From contig JAMFTG010000211.1 in the NCBI GenBank assembly GCA_023974075.1, positions 106,001 to 170,000 on the forward strand: a stretch of 64,000 nt of DNA, read 5' to 3'. The stretch is from Chaenocephalus aceratus (lineage: Eukaryota; Chordata; Actinopteri; Perciformes; Channichthyidae). The position numbers and the translations under genes are program-made. A model generated the notes under the pieces. It was not told the DNA's origin, ran no database searches, and saw nothing but the letters and a program-made list of their open reading frames with translations. This document shows, in pieces, positions 30,086 through 42,645 of this stretch (within the stretch, counting starts at the first letter, position 1; every line of letters begins with the position of its first letter).

Positions 30086-31700
30086 AGAGAAGGAGAAAAT
30101 GTCATGTCTTTCAGGCATGTCCCTTCCTAACAAAAATTACAGGAAACATAAAACATATTATTGCAGAACAAGTGTGTTATTTATGAAAGCGGTGATACAA
30201 CTGTAGATATAATTATTTTGTAATTGTAATGTTTTTTTTTTTATTTAACAGTGAGCTGCAAAGACAATCAGATTATGAATGAACAGTATGAAGTTCATCA
30301 ACATTGAGATATATGTTATTATCAAAATAATATTGAACTGTTATCAAAACGTAGTGCAACTGTAGAAGCTTGCTCTGTTGTCTCACGGAAAGAATAACTT
30401 TTACCACGTTTTTTACAGACAATATTGAGAGATACATAGTAGCAGTTCTCACTATGTGTTAAATATCTTTGCCTTCAATACATTACATTAGAAAGCTGAC
30501 AAAATCAAAGTGCTTGTTAACATCTAAATGTAACTTTTTGCATGGAAAAAACCCTCAACTTAACTGATGTGTAGGTGATCTAGTATTTAGTATTGTTTAA
30601 TGGAATACATATCAGTGTATTCAAGTCAATACTTAATTTATTTAAACCAATATCTTTTGAGTCTTTGTACCTGAGCTGAAGTTCACTGCTGTGAGGAGTC
30701 CAGTTATGTCTCTCACTCTCTGGTCCAGCCTGTCTGCATCACCTGGACACCTTAAACAAACAGATATATATATGTAAAGTACCATGTGTACAAACAATAT
30801 AACTGATTCTCTTCTGTTGAACATGTTGGATTGTGTATTGTCCGAGTCAGGGTCCTTTTTATTTTACTGTAACTTTAGAAGTTGTGTTACCAATGCTTAC
30901 TGTTTATTTGATACCCATTTGGTAATGCAATTAATAAAAACAACAAGGTTTGGGTTCGTTCTTCAGATGAATGACCTTAACGTGTAAGCTCAATAATGAA
31001 CTCCAGCTCAACCAACCATATTGTAATATCTAAGTAATCATCTTGAAATATGACATTAATAATTGTAATATACACATCTTATTGTGAGGTTGATTTCACA
31101 TACACTACTTCAACGTTAACTTGTCAACATACTTGAGCATAGCCAATTTAAATTAACCTTAGCGATGCATACAGTTCCTACATAATAAAATATCTCTCTA
31201 CGTTATAAGGATGACGTTATTTTATCAACCTCAAACAGAAGCCGTTTGTTCAACAGTATTATCCCACTTAACGCTTGTCTATTTAGTTTTAACCTTTATA
31301 TATACACAGTCTATTATTTTAACTTGGAGGCTACGATTAGCATTGTTAGCACCGATGTAGCTACCACTCGCTACACGCTAACCCAAGCCTTAACATTCAT
31401 TACGTAGCTGATTAAAATCATTAACACATAAATAAAGCACTCAAATTTCACTTACTGCAAAACCGCATTCATTCACCGTCTGTTTTAACCACAGAGCGAG
31501 TCACAATAGTCCGATATATAAGCATGAAGAACAAACAACCACGGCTGGCTTCAAGTTGTGTTTCCTGGATGAACTGAGCAGGCAGAGTCCCTGTAGCTTC
31601 ACGGAGCAGGTAGCAGAGAGACAAGAAGCTAGCAGCAGCAGTCACTTGACAGAGCCGTCACTCAATGTGACCACGCCCTAATTTATGCAAAAACGTTAAG
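30086..31700. other. A/T-rich interior, no gene
   Basis: No coding frame is supported. Part of the interior of the TIR element at 28636-31933. Confidence 0.4.
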
Positions 31701-31933
31701 ACCTAATATAAATAAAAGGGTCGTGTTAGAAAAAAATTCACTCACAGATCCATAATCATGAAGGTGGAATCTAACTATATCGATAATAAAATGTATGGAG
31801 CCAGGGGTAGAAACATGTTTTTTTCTGCTGTAAAATTGGGCATTTTAACATGGGGGTCTATGGAAATTGCTCCTTTCTGCAGCCATCGCCTATCGGCCAA
31901 TATATGAACTGTAGTGTGTGGCACTTCCGTATT

Positions 31934-34058
31934 GGCGTCCCGGCTATTCCCCAGTGTTTGCCCCTTGGGAGCAACCAGTGCGGAGCAAAAGAGGGCTGCC
32001 CTGGCAGAGGCGTACCCGAGGGCAACAGAGAAACCAGGGTTAGTGAAGTTCTTACCTGGCTGGATTATGAACTTCCTCCAGACATGCGTTTCCCGGCCTG
32101 CTAGCCCCAGGCATGCTAGCCCCCTGCCTGCCACAGTTCCCAACATAGCTTCTTTCGAGGAAGCCTTTGATGAGCCTCCAAAAGGCTCCTAAGAGAAGGA
32201 GACCCAGGTCCAGGCTACCAGCCCGAGCCCCTGCAGCCATGTTTCCGGCTCCAGCACCGGCAGCCATGTTTCCGGCTCCAGCACCGGCCCCAGCAGCCTA
32301 GGTTTCGGCTCCAGAACCGGCCCACACAACCATGGTTCCGGCTCTAGAACCGGCCCGCAAAGCCATGGATCCGTGCACCAGTACCGGCCCACACAGCCAT
32401 GCTTCCGTGCTCCATTACCGGGCTCACACAGCCAGGGTCCAGGCTTCTGTTCCGTGCCCAACAGCCATGGTTCCAGCTCCCAGAACCGGCCCCAGCAGCC
32501 TTGGTCCAGACTCCAGTTTCGGCTCCAGTACTGGCTCTCCGGCCGACGCCAGCTCCCCGTGTCCTGTCGGCCTACCGGCCGACGCCAGCTCCCCGTGTCC
32601 TGTCGGCATGCCGGCCGACTCCAGCCCCCCGTGTTCTGTCGGCGAACCGACCGTCTCAAGTCTCCTCTCAAGTTCCTTCACGAGTCTCCTCTCGAGTCAC
32701 CTCTCGAGTTCCCTCTCGAGTCACCTCTCGAGTGCCCTCTCGAGTCCCCTCTCGAGTCCCCTCTCGAGTGCCCTCTCGAGTCCCCTCTCGAGTCACCTCT
32801 CGAGTCCCCTCTCGAGTCTCCTCTCGAGTCCCCTTTCGAGTTCCCTCTCGAGTCTCCTCTCGAGTCCCCTTTCGAGTTCCCTCTCGAGTCTCCTCTCGAG
32901 TCCCCTTTCGAGTTCCCTCTCGAGTCTCCTTCGAGTTCCCTCTCGAGTTCCCTCTCGAGTCTCCTTTCGAGTTCCCTCTCGAATTCCCTCTCGAGTCTCC
33001 TTTCGAGTCCCTTCTCGAGTTCCCTCTCGAGTCCCTTCTCGAGTTCCCTCTCGAGTCCCTTCTCGAGTTCCCTCTCGAGTCTCCTCTCGAGTCCCTACCC
33101 AATGTCCTGGTCTGTTGGAGGTTCCGATGGGGGTCCTGCCAAATCCATGTCCTGTCCCGTTGGGGGTCCCGCCAACTACTCTTCTGCCGGGGGTCCTGCC
33201 AACCCAATGTCCTGTGCCGTTGGAGGTTCCGATGGGGGTCCTGCCAACTCCATGTCCTGTCCCGTTGGGGGTCCCGCCAACTACTCTTCTGCCGGGGGTC
33301 CTGCCAACCCAATGTCCTGTGCCGTTGGAGGTTCCGCTGGGGGTCCTGCCAACTCCATGTCCTGTCCGTTGGGGGTCCCGCCGACTACTCTTCTGCCGGG
33401 GGTCCAGCCAACCCTATGTCCTGTCCCGTTGGGGGTCCCGCCGACTACTCTCTGCCGGGGGTCCTGCTAACCCTATGTCCTGTGCCATTGGGGGTTTCCG
33501 CTGAGAGTCCTGCCAACCCCATGTCCTGTTCCGTTGGAGGTCCCGCCGTCACCTGTCTCGCCGGGGGTCCTGCCAACTCCTTGTCCTCTTCCGTGGGGGA
33601 TCCTGCCAACACCTGTCCCGCCGGGGGTCCTGCCTACTCCTTGCCCTGTTGCGTTGGTGGTCCCATTGACACCAGCCCATGTCATGTCCAGGATCCCTTC
33701 TACGCCTGTCCCACCAGCTCCGGTTCCTGTCCGGCCGACACCGGGTCCTGCCCGGCCTCCGGAGCTGTCCGGTCTTCGTCCTTGAGCCCGGCCCCCTGAG
33801 AGCCGCGGTCTTCGCCCTCGACCCCGGCCCCCTGAGTGCCGCGGTCTTCGCCCTCGAGCCCGGCCCCTGACTCTTCCAGCCGCTGCCTTCGTCCTCATGC
33901 TCGGCCTCCTGAGTTCGCCCGCTGTGGTCCTCGCCCCATCATGAACTCTGCCTTGCCCCCGGGCCGTCCGCCCGAGACCCCCCTCCATGGACTCTGCCTT
34001 GCCTCTGGGCCGTCCGCCCGAGACCCCCTCTATGAACTATGCCTTTCCTGGGCTGTTG
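31934..34058 (+). pseudogene. Element 3 ORF, remainder (frameshifted)
   Basis: A frame around 31955-32192 reads ATSAEQKRAALAEAY...EKPGLVKFLPGWIMNFLQTC. It aligns with ASSVRLREAALVEAH...EKPDLVEFLPDWLLDFLWRC of element 2, so the N-terminal domain is conserved between copies. A stop follows near 32192. Then come Ala/Pro repeats, VPSRVPSR repeats (about 32650-33090), a frameshift, 20-residue repeats (33110-33660) and the Arg/Pro tail. There is no 3' LTR; a LINE tail begins at 34059. Confidence 0.7.
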
Positions 34059-34231
34059 ATTACATTACATTGCATTTAGCTGACGCTTTTATCCAAAGCG
34101 ACTTACAATAAGTACATTCGACCAGGAAGACACAACCTTGAAGAAAACAGAATCATATAAGTACATCAGGTTTCATAGAGCCAAGCATTTCAAGTGCTAC
34201 TCAAACTGGCTATAGATAAGCCAGTCCTTTA

Positions 34232-35800
34232 TTAGTATATAAATGCTCTGTAGCAGTTATTTGTTAGTAATTCTATCGCTCGAAGTGGAGTTGAAAGAGA
34301 TGAGTTTTCAGTCCACGCCGGGAAGGTGTGTAAGCTTTCTGCTGTCCTGATGTCAATGGGGAGCTCATTCCACCATTTTGGAGCCAGGATAGCAAACCCA
34401 CGTGTTTTTGCTGATGGGAACTTGGGTCCCCCTCGCAGCGAGGGTGTTGCAGCGAGTCGTTTGGCTGATGCAGAGCGTAGAGCACGCGCTTGGGTGTACA
34501 GTTTAACCATGTCCTGATGTAGGAAGGGCCAGATCCATTTGCAGGATGGTACGCAAGTACCAGTGTCTTGAAGTGAATTCTAGCAGTTACCGGAAGCCAA
34601 TGAAGAGAGCGGAGGAGCGGCGTGGTGTGGGAAAATTTAGGAAGGTTGAAGACCAGACGAGCCGCTGCATTCTGGATGAGCTGCAGAGGTTGGATGGCAC
34701 ATGCAGGTAGACCAGCCAGGAGGGAGTTGCAGTAGTAGTCTAGGCCTGAGGTGACGAAAGCCTGGACCAGAAGCTGCGTCGCTTTCTGGGTCAGCTGGGG
34801 ACGTATTCTTCCTGATGTTGTAAAGCGTGTATCTGCAGCAACGGGTTGTAGCAGCGATGTTTGCAGTGAAGGACAGATTCCTTGCAGTCTGGGTCGGGGA
34901 AACAACAGAGGTGCCGATGTTGATAGTCAGGTCAAGAGTGGGACAATCTTTTCCCGGAAGGAAAAGCAGTTCAGTTTTGTCAAGGTTGAGCTTGAGATGA
35001 TGAGCGGACATCCACTGAGAGATGTCAGCTAAACAAGCAGAGATGCGTGCGACGACCTGGGTCTCTGAGCGGGGGAAAGGAACAGAATTAATTGGTGTCG
35101 TCAGCGTAGCAGTCGTATGAAAAACCATGCGGGCTGATGACAGATCAGAGCGAGTTTGTGTTACAGGGAGAAGAGAGGGGACCAAGAACAGAGCCCTGAG
35201 GGACCCCTGTAGTTAATTGACAAGGGTTGGACTCGGACCCTCTCCAAGTTACCCTGTAGGTGCGGGTCTTTGAGGTATGAGGTGAGGAGGGAAAGTGCAG
35301 AGCCTGAAACTCCAAGTTCTTGGAGAGTGCAAAGGAGGATCTGATGGTTCACCGTGTCGAATGCAGCAGACAGGTCCAACAGGATGATGACAGAGGAGAG
35401 GGATGCTGCTTTGGCAGTGTGCAGTTCCTCAGTGACAGCAATGAGGGCAGTTTCTGTGGAGTGACCTGCCTTGAAACCAGACTGGTGCGGATCCAGAAGG
35501 TTGTTCTGATGGAGATAACAGGAGAGTTGTTTAAAGACAGCGCGTTCAAGTGTTTTAGACAGGAACGGGAGGAGAGAGACAGGCCTGTAGTTTATAACAT
35601 CAGACGGGTTGAGAGTGGGTTTCTTTAGGAGAGGGTTTACTCTGCCTCCTTGAGACTGTTTGGAAAGTGACCAGAAGTTAGAGAAGTGTTGATGAAATGG
35701 GTGAGAAACGGTAGAATATCAGGAGCGATAGTCTGAAGGAGGTTTGAAGGGATAGGGTCCAGAGGAGAGGTGGTAGGGCGGGCAGAGGTAATGAGGGTAA
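34232..35800 (-). pseudogene. LINE reverse transcriptase (frameshifted)
   Basis: The motifs are spread over several frames: NYRPVSLLPFLSKTLER-like sequence near 35600, HQSGFKAGHSTETAL near 35480, MDLSAAFDTVNHQILL at 35379, a displaced CYADDT near 35095, HHLKLNLDKTELLFLPG near 34990 and the tail [20 protein letters not shown] near 34640. At least three frameshifts. The order and wording are those of L2/CR1-type RT. Confidence 0.75.
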
Positions 35801-36399
35801 GAACCTCACTTGGAGAGAGGGGAAAAGGAGGTTAGTGTGCGGGTGGAAGGTGGGTCAGGTGACCCAGCGGTGAGTAGGTGAGTAAGAAAAGAAGAGCGAA
35901 TATCATCAACCTTTTTTCAAAGTGGTTAACAAAGTCGCTTGACAGAAGTGAAGGGGGGAGGGGCTTTGGGAGGGTCCAAGAGAGTGGAGAAGATGGAAAA
36001 TATATTTTTTTTTTTAATATTTTTTTTTATTACATCACAGTACAAACAACAGACACACAGTACACTCCCCCCACCCACCCCACCCCCCACCCAAACAGAG
36101 AGGGGTGATACAAACAATAGCAAAAATAAAATAAACAAAAAAACACAATAAATTGGTCGCTAGTGCATGGTAATAACATCAGTAACAACTGTAATACTTA
36201 TACATACGTTCGAAATCTGTCGACGCATAAGGCATAGAGATATAAAAGGACAAAAATGATGAATCAAATCAATACAGTAAATGAAAAAGATAAAATAAAA
36301 TAATGAGAGAATTGCAAAAATGTGCAAATTGCCTGGACCACATCATGACCTCCTATACAGGGCAATGTATTGTTTATGCCAGTATTAGGTTATAGTTCC

Positions 36400-39136
36400 T
36401 CATCTGAGCTTTTGTAGGGCATTAAAAAAAGATATGAACGGTTGCCACTTTGAGACAAATTTTTCATTGGAGCCCCTTAAGGAATACTTAATTTTTTCAA
36501 GCTTAAGAAAGAACATCACATCTGTTAGCCAGGCAGAAATAGAGGGAGGATGTTTGGACTTCCAGTTGAGGAGAATCCTGCGACGGGCCAAGAGGGTTGT
36601 GAAAGAGACAATATCTGCTTCTTTGGAGGTTAATGAGGACAAATCTGCAGGGACACCAAAGATGGCTATTAAGGGGCATGGCTTCAGGGTGGTCCTGAGA
36701 ACATCTGAGAGGGTTTTGCAGATTGATTGCCAGTAAGTTTTTAATTTGGGACAGTGGGCAAACATATGACTAAGGTCACAGGGGGATAGATGGCATCTGT
36801 CACATTTGTCATTTACATTGGGGTATATTTTGGATAGCCTGTATTTGGAAAAGTGTGATCTATGTAAAACTTTAAACTGTATGAGCCCAAGGCGAGCACA
36901 TGAGGTGGAAGTTCGCACTCTGTCAATTGCCCTATCCCACCAGTCTTCGGGTAGTTCCAAGTTCAATTCCTGCCGCCAAGCCATTTTAGTTTTGCTCATA
37001 GAGTATGTATCTAGTGACATAATATGCGAGTAGATTTTGGAGATAGACCCCCTCTCTCCTGGCATTAATTTCAAGAGGCCATCCCAGGATTGTTTGGGAG
37101 GGAGAGTGGGGAAGTTAGGAAAATGGGAGGAGACAAAATGCCTGACCTGAAAATAGCGAAAAAGATGGGATGCTGGTAAAGAGAATCTAGAAGCCAGGGT
37201 CTGGAGAAGGAGAGAGTACAAAAGACGAATCCAAGAGCATAATGTGTTCCCAAATCCAAATTTCTTAAGGACAGAGAATAAGTATCCCCATTCTACCCGA
37301 TCAAATGCCTTCTCGGCATCAAGAGAGACGACCACCTCAGGAAGGGTAGAGGGTTGCTTAGAGTAAATTATGTTGAAAAGTGTACGTATATTCGAAAATG
37401 AGTATCTCCCCTGTATAAAGCCTGTTTGTTCCTCAGAAATGATTTCTGGTATGATTACCTCCAGCCGTCGTGCAAGGACCTTAGCCAGTATCTTGACATC
37501 AGCATTAAGGAGACTGAGCGGCCTATAAGAGCTACACAGAGTCGCGTCCTTATCCTTTTTTAAGAGGAGAGCTATTGAAGCCTGTGTCAAGGTGGATGGA
37601 AGTGAGCCGTTACCAAGCGATTCATTGTACATGGCTAAAAGCAGAGGGGCCAACTTAGCATCACATTTTTCAAGAATTCAGGAGGGAACCCGTCAGGTCC
37701 TGGGGCCTTACCGCTCTGCATTAACCTGGTGGATTGCATAACCTCATCAAGAGTGAGAGGAGAATCAAGGTCATCCGCAACCTCACGTGGAACTGAGGGA
37801 ATCGTCAATTCTTCCAAAAACTGAGTCATATTGGTGGTGTCTGATGGCATCTCCGACTTATACAAGGTAGAGTAAAAACTTTTAAAGGCATCATTAATCT
37901 GTGCTGGGTCAGAGGTCAAGTTGTTAGAGGAGTCTAGAATTTTAGGAATTAATCGGGAGGCTGCTTTGCGTTTTAATTGGTGCGCGAGCAATCGACTAGC
38001 CTTATCGCCATGTTCATAGTATGTTCCCCTTGAGTGCAGTAGCAAACGCTCTGCGTCTTGAGTAGATAGAAGATTGAATTCCGAATGGAGATTCAAGCGC
38101 TGTTTATAAAGATCTGGGGACGGGGTCGAAGCATATTGGCGGTCTAACTCAAGTATCGCCTTAGAGAGCTCGTCCAGCCTAGCTCTACGGGTCCTGTTAA
38201 AATAAGAGGCATAAGAGATGATTTGCCCTCTGAGGTAGGCCTTGAGCGACTCCCATAGGAGAGAATGGGAGGTGGAGCTTGTCTTGTTAGAAAACAGAAA
38301 GTCAAATGGCAGTGGAGATTGTACTACAAAACTTGGCATCAGAGAGCAGGAGTGAATTGAATCTCCACCGTGAAGGTGTACGAGGTTGAGTAGACAGAGA
38401 TATGTCCAGAGTTAAAGGACCATGGTCAGAGATAATGATTGGTAAATATTCTGAAGAGGTAACCTTGGGCAGCAATTCATGGTCAATGAAAAAATAGTCA
38501 ATGCGAGAAAAAATGATGTACATGAGAGAAAAAGGAGTAATCACGAGACTGAGGATTATTATATCTCCAGGGGTCGGCAAGGCCATTCAGAGACATAAAG
38601 TCAGAAAATGACCTCGCCATAGTGGACGGAGAGAACGTGGTGGGAGAAGAGCGGTCTAAGGATGGGTCAATAGCACAGTTTAAGTCCCCTCCCAGTATTA
38701 AAAGGTAGGTGTTGAGACATGGGATTTTGCTCAGCAAGCTGTTAGAGAACGCAGCATTATCAAAATTGGGAGCATATACATTCACCAATACAACAGGAGT
38801 TTGCCAAACCATACCAGTAATAATTAAATATCTCCCATTTCTGTCAGAAATAATGTTAGTGGTGGAAAAATGTATCCTCTTATTTATGAGGATTGCAACA
38901 CCTCTGGCTTTGGAGTCAAAATCTGAGTGGAAGACTTGACTATAATGTTGATTTTTAAGCCTATGGTGGTCTTTGATGCGTAAGTGTGTCTCCTGTAAAA
39001 AAACGACATCTGCATTTAACTTTCTGAGGTGAGAAAGAACTCTTGACCTTTTGACAGGGCTGTTCATAGCCTTTACATTCCAGGACAAGAATTTTGTGGA
39101 GTTAGGTCTATCTGGAGTCAAACCATTATCCGCCAT
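36400..39136 (-). pseudogene. L1-like ORF2, endonuclease + deleted RT
   Basis: Endonuclease: FLSWNVKAMNSP (start), VVFLQETH, LGGDLNCAID, IDYFFIDHELL and ISDHGPLTLDI, with a frame break at about 38500. Linker and pre-RT: RARLDELSKAILELDRQYAS, YYEHGDKASRLLA, SGKAPGPDGFPPEFLK. RT: SYRPLSLLNADVKILAKVL, EQTGFIQGRYSFSNIR, VVSLDAEKAFDRVEW, FGFGNTLCSWIRLLYS. The sequence then jumps directly to downstream sequence (LLLQTLASRF); the region with the RQGCPLSP and YADD motifs is missing. The C-terminal Cys/His region (CDRCHLSPCDLSHMFAHCP) is kept. The catalytic aspartates are lost. Confidence 0.85.
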
Positions 39137-39758
39137 CTATCCCGTACAAACTGGAAAGTGCAGTGGCCCAGGCAATTGCAAAGTGGAGAGAAAAAAAAAA
39201 CAAAAAAACAATAAAAGCAAGTATACAAACATACCCTCAACAGACAACAATATAACAACTCACCCAAGTCCCGTGCCCGGGTCCCCATCCCCAAACGATG
39301 GAGACGGCAGGCAAGAAAGCCTTGCGGTTTCCGGTGCGGAGGCGAAAAGCTCCTACTATCTATAGTACTCCTAACACATAACTGGTAGCCCTGCAGCTTG
39401 TTTACATAATCTAACTAGAGTATGGAAAACACATAAGCATATAACAAAAAGTGAGCTCATTTGAAAGATGGCTAATAAGAATTGCAGTAAAACACGTCTC
39501 AATCAGACCTTTAAGCACATCAAAGCCCCGAGTATAGACCCAGTTAAACATAATATTCCAAAACATCTCCCTTAAAGTGAATTTAGGAAAAAAAAACAGC
39601 TTAGCAAAGCAGGAGACAGAGCTCTGAAAAAATGCTTCAATAATACTTAAGTTAACTTAAAGGAATGAAAAATGAAATTGCTTCAAATAGGCTGACAATT
39701 AAACGTTAAAGGATAAGTACACCAACCATATCAACAGCCAGCCCAGGCCATGTATCTC

Positions 39759-40607
39759 TTAAATGTTTATAGATCCTCCGTCGGGTGTCGCCTTCGGCCG
39801 CGCGTCCGGAGCCCCGAAGTGGCGCCTGGCGTAATCCAGTGCAGCTTTAGGGTCGGTGAAAGAGTGCTGCTGACCCCCGTGAGTGACGATGAGCCTGGCT
39901 GGATAGAGAAGCCCGTACCTGACGTCCGGTTTGTTACGCAGGATTTCCCTTGCCGGAGTAAACTCCCTCCTGCGATTTACCACAGTCGGTGGATAATCAG
40001 GAAATAGCTGGATTCGCTTGCCTTGGTATATCAGGTTTCCAGAGCCGGTGGCTTTGCGTAGAATGTCCTCCACGGCATGATAATAGTGAAGCCTCAGGAT
40101 GAATGGGCGAGGCGGTTGTCCGTCGGAGGGACGCTGTCGGAGAGATCGGTGGCAGCGGTCGATCAGCGGCTTCTGATCCAGGGATAAGAGGTCGTGAGTA
40201 GCTGTGAAATAAACTCTCTGGGACGTGTGCCTTCCTTCCCTTCAGGGACTCCAATCATGCGGATGTTGTTCCTCCTGCTACGTCCCTCCAGGTCCTCACA
40301 TTTATCCGACAGTTTAGCAGTATCGGCCGTCAAGCGAGCCACCTCGGTTTGCAGCCGGGTGATGTCATCTGAGTGTTGAGTTGCCGCACCTTCAACTTCC
40401 TTGATGGCCTCCGTGTGTGCTAGCATAGTAGCTTTGATTGCTTTGATTTTTGTTTTGAGCCATCTCTCTGCGGAGTGTCTCAAGGGCGGCTAGCACCATG
40501 TCGGCCGGGACACTGCTCTCCTCGTGTTGTTCCTTGTCAGGCGATCTCGGTGATTCTCCCGGGCCTCCCTCCGCCGCGCAGAGCTTTGTCGATTTCGTCT
40601 TCACCAT
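39759..40607 (-). pseudogene. L1-like ORF1 (RNA-binding protein)
   Basis: Pieces: MVKTKSTKLCAAEGGPGESP (start, 40607), a coiled coil (AIKEVEGAATQHSDDITRLQ, ARLTADTAKLSDKCEDLEGR), then SRRNNIRMIGVPEGKEG (40163-40483), and the C-terminal domain with VEDILRKATGSGNLIYQGKR and the tail (39759-40073). This is the coiled coil - RRM - CTD order of L1 ORF1p. Frame breaks near 40390 and 40100 make it non-functional. Confidence 0.8.
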
Positions 40608-41057
40608 GGTTGAAAAAAATCTATTTTATAGTTCCCGAAAGATGATATGATCATTAAATAAATAAATGTGTGATATATTATTGAGCTGGTCGGATTTAAG
40701 CGTGTTTTTTATAGTAAAGCTGCAGAGCTCGTTCAGAGTGCTACCACTAGTCCCTCATCGCGCCAGAAAACCGGAAAATAGTTTTTTAGGATTGGAATAG
40801 GAAGATTGGATCTTATCTTGAAAGAAAGTGCTTTTTGCCTGAGAGATCGAAGCAGAGAAAGAGGAGAGGAGAGCCTGATAGGTTAGGAGGTCGTCATGGT
40901 GTTTGGATTTCCACCGTTTCCGCTCTGCTGCCCGAAGGACGGTTCTATTAGCACGCAGTGCGTCATTTAGCCAGGGAGCAGGAGGGGACTGACGAGCCTG
41001 CCGAGATGTGAGAGGACAGAGAGAGTCCAGAGAGGATGAGAGAGTAGAGAGGAGAGT

Positions 41058-41933
41058 TTATGCAGCAGAGTTTGGAGGCAGGAGTTGGAACGAGTCAGAG
41101 GAAGGGAGGGCTGAGAGCACCGATGAGGCAAAGGTAGAGGGGGAGAGGGAACGGAGGTTACGGTGGACAGGTGCAGGATGAGAAGAGATTAGTTTGTTAT
41201 GTTTGGAAAGGGGTAGAGAGAATGAAATGAAGAAGTGATCGGATGTGTGGAGCGGGTTTACAGAGAGGTTAGAAGTAGAGCAGTTCCTTGAGAATATGAG
41301 ATCAAGGATATTGCCAGCTTTATGAGTTGGTGGGGACAGTGAGAAAGCAAAGGCGGTTAACAGAGATGTTAGTTCGTCTATCTTCCCCATCTGGAGGTTG
41401 AAGTCTCCGAGAAGTACAGCGGGAGGGTCAGATTCAGGGATGTGTGAGAGGAGATTATCCAATTCCTCAAAGAAGTCCCCCAAGGCGCCTGGTGGACGGT
41501 AGAGAACAATGGTTAATTGTAGGATGAGTTACTGTGACGGCATGGAATTCAAAGGTGGAAGGAGTGAAGTTAGGTAGCTTGAAGAGGGAAAAGCTCCATT
41601 TGGGAGAGAGCAGGAGACCAGTGCCCCCTCCTCTGCCAGTGGGTCTGGGTGTATGGGAGAAGGAATATGCTGTGGGATGGATGTGTTGAATGGAGTAATC
41701 CAGGTCTCAGTGAGAGCAAGGAAATCTAGGGTCAGCAGGGAGGGGTAGCCAGAGATGAAGTCAGCCTTAGGAACAGCTGACTGGCAGTTCCACAGGCCGC
41801 CTGAAACTAGATGTTGGATGTCAGTGGAGCACGTGGGATAGACGAGAGCAGGCCGGTTATAGCGATTAGGAGATACACGGGGCCAGTGATAATTGCGAGA
41901 AGACACATGAACAGGAATGGAGAAAATACACAT
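41058..41933 (-). pseudogene. LINE endonuclease (two frames)
   Basis: Minus-strand frames 41529-41933 (LDFLALTETWI) and 41058-41483 (LLGDFNLQMGK, ILDLIFSRN, TSDHFFISFSL) contain the E, D/N and SDH motifs of an APE-like endonuclease. A break near 41500 separates them. Confidence 0.8.
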
Positions 41934-42645
41934 GATTATAGCATGAGGGGCTAGAAAGCTAAAGAAAAGAAAAATAAGACACCAGCAATACTTAGCTCAA
42001 TCAGAGTAGGATTTGCCTCCTCTTTGCCACCCTCGTGACTCCCACAGGACTCCCACAGGACTCCAATGTCTTTGTCAGTCTTCAGCTGTCTAAACGCTGA
42101 AGCTGACGCTCAAGGAAAGAGCTACCTAAATGGACGCCTGATTGCTGAGTTCTCACAGCTGTGGTGCCACGCCCCTCTAATTAGTTAACTCTCTACAGCT
42201 GATGGGCGATGAAGATGACTACTTCACGCTGTTGTACACTTCACGCAATCAGCTGAGAGGCCCTGCCTATTTTAATGCAGGCTTGATTGCCTACTGAGCC
42301 CTGTGTAACAGGTTCACGTGATCAGATCTGAGATTTAAAATCTCTCAAAAGCGCCGTTTTAGCTACAATAACTACAGAACAATTATACAGAGTAGAATGA
42401 ATGAAATAGAGAAGTCTAATTAAACAAGAATATTACTTAGAGTGGTTGCTGCGTCAATAGGTATTGTCGCCACCCGGTCAAGATGCACACTGACTTCTTC
42501 AGTTTTTTAATCCGCTATTTGAATGCTTTTTTAGCTGGAAGATGACTACTTCACACTGTTGTACACTTCACGCAATCAGCTGAGAGGCCCTGCCTATTTG
42601 AATGCAGGCTTGATTGCCTACTGAGCCCTGTGTAACAGGTTCACG

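Larger units (their letters stand above)
28636..31933. mobile_element. 3.3-kb TIR element inserted in element 3
   Basis: Removing 28636-31933 reconnects two halves of the element 3 ORF. Subterminal inverted repeats are present: GCAGCTATGG...GGAGCAACCATAGAC near 28660-28700 against the inverse GGCTGCAGAAAGGAGCAA...CCATAGAC near 31850-31890. GTATT occurs on both outer sides and may be the TSD. No transposase is recognised; it includes a copy of repeat Y. Confidence 0.55.
36003..40772 (-). mobile_element. L1/Tx1-like LINE with 8-bp TSD and internal RT deletion
   Basis: GGAAAATA at 35995-36002 and at 40773-40780 flanks the insertion. A T-run (36003-36034, the poly(A) tail in sense) lies at the 3' end. 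ORF1 and ORF2 follow in the usual L1 order, and the 5' end appears complete. The ORF2 RT has an internal deletion. Confidence 0.85.
34059..42214 (-). mobile_element. L2/CR1-group LINE split by an L1-like LINE
   Basis: The 3' tail at 34059-34140 (inverse of TGTCTTCCTGGTCGAATGTA...) is a very common fish LINE tail. RT lies at about 34232-35800, then the L1-like insertion, then the endonuclease at 40781-41933 and the 5' region to about 42214. Upstream follows an array of monomers. Confidence 0.8.

Noticed and set aside
32332..33799. Several overlapping plus and minus frames in element 3
   Set aside because: All are alternative readings of the proline/serine repeats; the frame matching element 2 was kept and frameshifts noted.
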